Positions 48,401-54,400 of a DNA stretch of 64,000 nt are shown piece by piece. Made by a program: the position numbers and the translations under genes. Numbering within the stretch: the first letter of the stretch is position 1; every line of letters starts with the position of its first letter. The DNA comes from Actinernus sp. WN-2022 (lineage: Eukaryota > Cnidaria > Anthozoa > Actiniaria > Actinernidae). The stretch is taken from positions 58,143,860-58,207,859 of the forward strand of contig JAOWCC010001634.1 in NCBI GenBank assembly GCA_030867875.1. Reading direction: 5' to 3'. Below the pieces are notes generated by a model, which made no database searches, had not been told where the DNA came from, and was given only the letters and a program-made list of their open reading frames with translations.

Positions 48401-51400
48401 CCTTTTGTACAACAATTTCATTCAATTGGTTAGACCTTAACTTCTTCTCGGATAAGGAAGTTAAATCGTAGGCCCTCGGAGACCTCTAGAGGGGCTTTAA
48501 TCCTTTTGGGGTTCTCCGTCTCCTTCGAGTGGTAAAACATAATCAATCCATAAGTCCGTAATGATAGTACGTGAGCTGACCAAGCTGTCACTAATATCTT
48601 GTTGGTTTCCAGGTTAGGACAAAATGGTGACAGTAATGGGTTTGGTCACGAAGCACAGTCATGTTTATCTTATGACAGCAAGTAAGTACTGATACCTCAC
48701 GGTCAGCTCGCCGCCTGCTTGCAAGTTTTGCAGGGGTAGATTTTTCTTCACAATTCGTTACCCGTGGCGTGCGGTCAGTCAAGGTGAAAGCGAAGACAGA
48801 GCTGATTAGCTAGGGCGAGTTCGCGAACTGAATATTATATTGGCGGGAATTTTTCCGTAAACACTCTTGTGCCGGTCAATGTCTCGTGTTTGTCGTGAAT
48901 TTTATCCCAGTGTTCAAAACATAAACTACACTGTTCAAAACATGTTTTTTCTTAGTTTCTGAAAGAAATTGTCTGAGTATTTGAAGCTTATCCTTCCCAT
49001 AAAACTATTATTCTTCGCAGAAAACATGAACGTATTCACAAATTTTAAAATTTCCGCTATTTTTAAGTGTTTCTAGAGACATGGCTGAATTACTACAAGG
49101 GCACCCAACGAGTACTTTTTGAAATTCGTTTGAAACCAGTTGTCTGCAGCTTATCTAGCCATTTTAAGGCGCCTACTATGTCTTTAGACGTATTCTAGAA
49201 AGCTATTAGCTGTTCGGATTTTCTAGGTGGAAATCGCGTCAACCGAAAATACTATGGCAAAATATTCCCGGCCTACGAATTTGTTAGTAGTCTAGAACAT
49301 AAACAATAATTTTCTAGCCCAAGTAACTTCATGTTGCAAAGTTTTGTGGAGGTACGAATTTTTTAGGTATTCTTTTTTCCTTTAGGCAATTCTTAGGGAA
49401 TGAAAATGTGTTGTTCTGACTCTATTGATCAGACGAATTGGGACGTACGAATATTTTAGGGAAAACCTTTTAGTCTCCCTTTTCTTCTATAATTTTCTAG
49501 GGATTTAAAACAAATTTTCTAGCCAGTATTTCAGAAAACAATTTTCTAGGGACAATTTTTTCAAATCCGAAAGTTTTCGGCTAACTTACTCTCCCGAACA
49601 GCTTTTTAACCGAAAACTTCGTTGGGTGCCCTTGTTACTAGGGCGCATGCGAGAGCTGATGCGAAAATCGGCGGGAATTTTACCGAAAACACTATCTGTG
49701 GGCGGTCAATCTCTCGTGTTTGAAGGCAATTTTATCCCAGTGTCCTAAACTTAAACTACATTTTCCAAAATATATGTAGTTTCTCAGTTTCTGGAGGAAA
49801 TGGTCTGAGTATTTGAATCTTGTATTTCCAGCAAAAATATTTATTTCTCTCAGAAAACATGAAGTTACTCGCTAAAGTTTGAAATTTCCGTCACTTTTGT
49901 ATATGCTGTAGTCGTTCCTTGTCTTCGCGCGTCACGTTATTCAGTAAATGCGGTCTGGGTACGAGATTGTTATTCAGCGCCGATCACACCGCGGCAAAAC
50001 GTCACGCGCATGCGTATTTGCCATTTCTTGTCGGCGCGCGGCCGTCCCCAGTTTCCCGTGAAAACTGAAATGAAACAACAACCACATACCGTGATTTTAA
50101 AATTTTTGCTTAGTGTTTATGAAACCAAATTGTGCCTCTTTATTTTATTACAGAATAATAAAGTTCATTCTTTTCTAATTATCAAGAGTATATTTATTTT
50201 TCAGTTCTGCCTTCGGAAAGATATCTTTTTCGCCATTCAAATTGACTACTTTATGCTTAAAACTGTCCGGGGCCTGGAACCGAATCCGCCATTACAATGA
50301 CGTCACTGTGAGGACTAGCAATTCCTAAATATGATCATGTAGGATCGACGCGATGACACGCATTTCTACCAAAAAAAACAATATAATAAAGCACAAACAA
50401 TTCAATACAAAAAAATGAAATACAGTAGAACGCAACACAATACTTAACAAATAAAAGATGGTTCTCCTTGTTCTATAAACAAAATATTGCACGCTCGAGG
50501 TCTTGAAAAACTGCGGATGCACGACCAGAAGACAGTTACGCGGGTACATTTAGCAGCATTTCAAGACCTCGAAAGTACATTATTTTGTAATAGAACAAGG
50601 AAAACCATCTGTTATTTGTTTTATAATATAAACTTCAATCTAGACGAAGGAAAGTAAGCTATCTAATTTTAAGAAATCAAATAAAAATCTACTAAGCAAA
50701 TAGACTGACTACAGCGAAAACTCCATTTTACTGTACTTGACTTGTTTACAACATTTCTCGTCGCTGATTGGTTCAATTCTGACAGCTTGACATTGACGAT
50801 CTGAAAACTCGTTTCTTATTGGATGAAATAACCTGCTATAAAAAGAACATGTCGAATGATAAAAGTGAAAGACAGAAATTGCAAGACTGCCGGCCGCAAA
50901 CGGGCTGTAAAATTGTCAACTGATCAAAACTGTTGCAGGAAACACAAGTGCTTTCTTTTTACAATATATGGCCAGCACAGGTGAAGTTAATCTGCACATT
51001 GTGATAGTGTTGAAAATGCCTGATGGAAAAACATTCATAGAGAAAGCGTTTATAATAATAGCGAATTCTGAGATGAGTTACGTGAGTTGAGGTTCCCGAC
51101 TATATTTTCTACAACAACTGCATTGTTGTCAGACACTGGCTATTTATTCTGTGGTCTGAAAAAGGATATTTTCATTATCCCAAGGAACAGTGTTTAACTC
51201 AGTGCTGCTCTGGTGGCAGTGAGTTGTGTAGCTTTTGAGGCTCAGTTCGACTATACGGCTTTCGAAATTTTGGGTTCTTTGCAAGTTTTATCGTCCGTTT
51301 TTCGTTCACGAACATTCAGGATCCTCTTAAACGAATTTCTACAGGAAACCAGAGAAATTCCATATTGTATTTTTTTGCCATTCACTGTTCTGGCTTCAGC

Positions 51401-54400
51401 ATAAAAGTACAGGAGTATTAAAGTTATCGACGAGTTCTTGGTGAGTCATTTCTTGTAGTTGTGTTGTATCAAACTGTGAATGAGTAACACTATATTAGAA
51501 CTTAAATGTCCATTGTATTTTGGCGTAGGATAAAGTTAAATACGGGAAGAAAACCAAGGCCACCATGCAGCCACAATATCTTCCACCACCTCGCTTATTT
51601 TTACTGAAACTTTGTCGCTGGAGTCCTAGCCTGCGTAGCAAGCCCAGGGGGTATTTCCTCCCCTCCTCTTCCCTCTCATCATTCCCTCTCCCCTCTTCCC
51701 CAATCTTCCCCATTCCCCCTGGTCCATACAGTGACGTCACGCAGCTCATTTGGCCGCGCGGCAAACCGGACACTTTTTAGCATAAAGTAGTCAATTTGAA
51801 TGGCGAAAAAGAGATCTTTCCGAAGGCGGAACTGAAAAATAAACATACTCCTGATAATCAGAAAAGAATGAACTTTATTATTCTGCAATAAATTAATAAA
51901 GCAGGCTAAGTATTACAGCTTATAGCTGGCGGGGGCCTGCTTTTACTCCTCACACACTCCCCACTACATTAACTGTTTTTGGACACACTACACTCGACTC
52001 ACGGTTGATTTTTACGGAGGGAGGAAAATCGGAGAACCCGGAGAAAAACCCTCGAATGCAGATCAAGGAATCAACAACAAACCTAACTCACATATGGTAC
52101 CCGAGCCGGGAATCGAACCCGGGACCATTTGAACTGTTTTGTCAAAAAATAAGAACTACTTAAAAGTAAGACTTTAACAGGTTGATGTAAGACTTAACGG
52201 GTTGAAGTTTTCTTAATTTGTAATTCACTGAGTTTACTAAGTTATAAAATTATTTACTAAAAAAGTTTAAATCCCCTCGGTAATTTGTTCAGCGGAGCAT
52301 ACCGTTTGGCCGCGGTATGTGTCTAGATACATGTACTGCTGTCGTCCCTAGTCCCCGCGCGTCACGTTATTCATCTCTGTCACGCGCGCGAATATATGCG
52401 CTTTTAAATGATGAGCCCAGCGCACGCGTCCCCAGTTTCCGTCACTGTTTCGCAAACTAAAAACTACTTAAAAGATAAGACTTGAACAGGTTGAAGTTTT
52501 CTTAATTTATAATTCACTGTGAGTTTACTAAGTTATAAAATTATTTACTAAAAAAATTGAAACCAGAAACTTCGTTTTTTCTGCCGGTCAAACGTCTGCG
52601 CGGTCAAACGTCAAACGTCTGCGCGTGCGTATTACAGTCAGTCTGGTGGGCGGCAGCGCGAATTTCCCGCGCAAAATTTACCTTAAAACATATTACAGTG
52701 AACTTCTACCCCAAAAAGTTAAGAAAAATACGTGAAAGTTAAGCTTTTTATTTTCACAGTCGACGGGAAATTGAACAAACTTCAAACTGAGTTTACCAAT
52801 TGTTTTTCGTAATTTACCAAAAAAGTTCTCAAGGTTTGAAAACGGGTGTGTGAACAGTGACGGCCGCCGGCTCGCTTTGAATTGGTTTTGGAATATGTTG
52901 TTGTTGCAAGACTTGACGCATGCGCAGACGTATGACCGCTGTGTGGGTGTACTCCAAGACCCACCCTTCGTTTTCGCGAGGTTTGATTTTCGCGAGGTTT
53001 GATTTTCGCGAAGAGTAAAAATGATATTTTCCCAAAAACTGAAGTCAATGCCTTTAGCATGAGTAAAGTTGGGTTGGCCAGTGTATGTATTGTGTGATAT
53101 TCTGATTGTTATTTCAGGTATTCATTATTTGCTGTAGTCAATCACAGTGGTACATTAGAAGTTGGTCATTACACTGCTTTTATTCGTCAACAAAATGAGG
53201 TAAGAGTTGCTACTTTTGCATTTTCCATTGAACCAAACGGACTGTTTTATTAAATTCTACAAATCGAAGTGGGTTGTCGTACTTAATCACAGTGAGCTGC
53301 TAATTGATTCTTTTTGAGGAAGGAGTAAGGCCAAACAAAATGAATGTTGTGTTTCGGTAACCCGACCGCCCTGGATTTTTTCATGCCGACCTCAAACTTA
53401 AATATATAAAAACATTAAAACAATGAAGTACGTAAACGATGACTTCTCGCTACACGCAGTGTGTCTTCTGCACATGAACATGACAACAACGTAAACACAG
53501 GGTTAACTAACAAAAAAAAAAAAAATTTCACAGAATCTACCTGGATTTTTTTTTTCAGCTTGATGCCGGAAACACAACATTTATTTTGTTTGGCCTGATG
53601 CAAATAATAAGGAATTACTGGACAAATCCCAGCAAAACATCATGATTTGTTCGTGGCTAACTGTTATGTAACGAATAAACTGCAATTAACTGATAGAGCA
53701 ATTTCGCACGAGTGGTACAAACTACAGCACTGACAGAGCACGGTTACCGTACGGCATGTCGTGACGTTGAAATGGTTTCCCTATTGTTTTTGTCCTGCTG
53801 ATCCAATCAAATCACAGAAATACGGTACAGCACGGATACGGACATGCCGTAGTTTGTTCCACTCATATGGAATCTGCTCTAGCGATACACGGACAGATCA
53901 TGATATTTTGCGATAGCCGAGTTTAATAATTTTATCATTCGACAAAATATAATTTCCCTCCAACAGCTATGTCAATCTGCCGTGTTTACAAATTGGACCG
54001 GTCAATAGTGAGCATGCTCAGAACATTATTTGCAGCAAATGGTTATTGAATCAACCAATCAGAATTCGGGATGGAAGTGAGACGAATAATAAACTCTACA
54101 TTCACAATAAACGAGCAGAGTCCCTTTTGGAGTCTCCTTTCCTTGCATTCACTGCCAAACTATAATGCAATGACTTTGTTTGCGTTACTGTTATAATTGT
54201 TTTTTTACAACAACTGCTCAGTTTCTCGTTTTCTGATTGGCTTATTGCCATTGGAAATAAATACTACTTATTAGATGTTTTTCCAGGTATCACGTGCTGA
54301 TATTTTACGAGTTGCGAATGTATTTTCCGAACCGCAGAGGGACAAGGAAACATGCGAGGAATGAGTCCACTATCAGCACGTAATACCTGGAAAAACATCT

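Noticed and set aside
51565..51780. Proline/serine-rich ORF of 71 codons
   Set aside because: It comes from a C/T-rich low-complexity stretch inside an intron, without coding signals.
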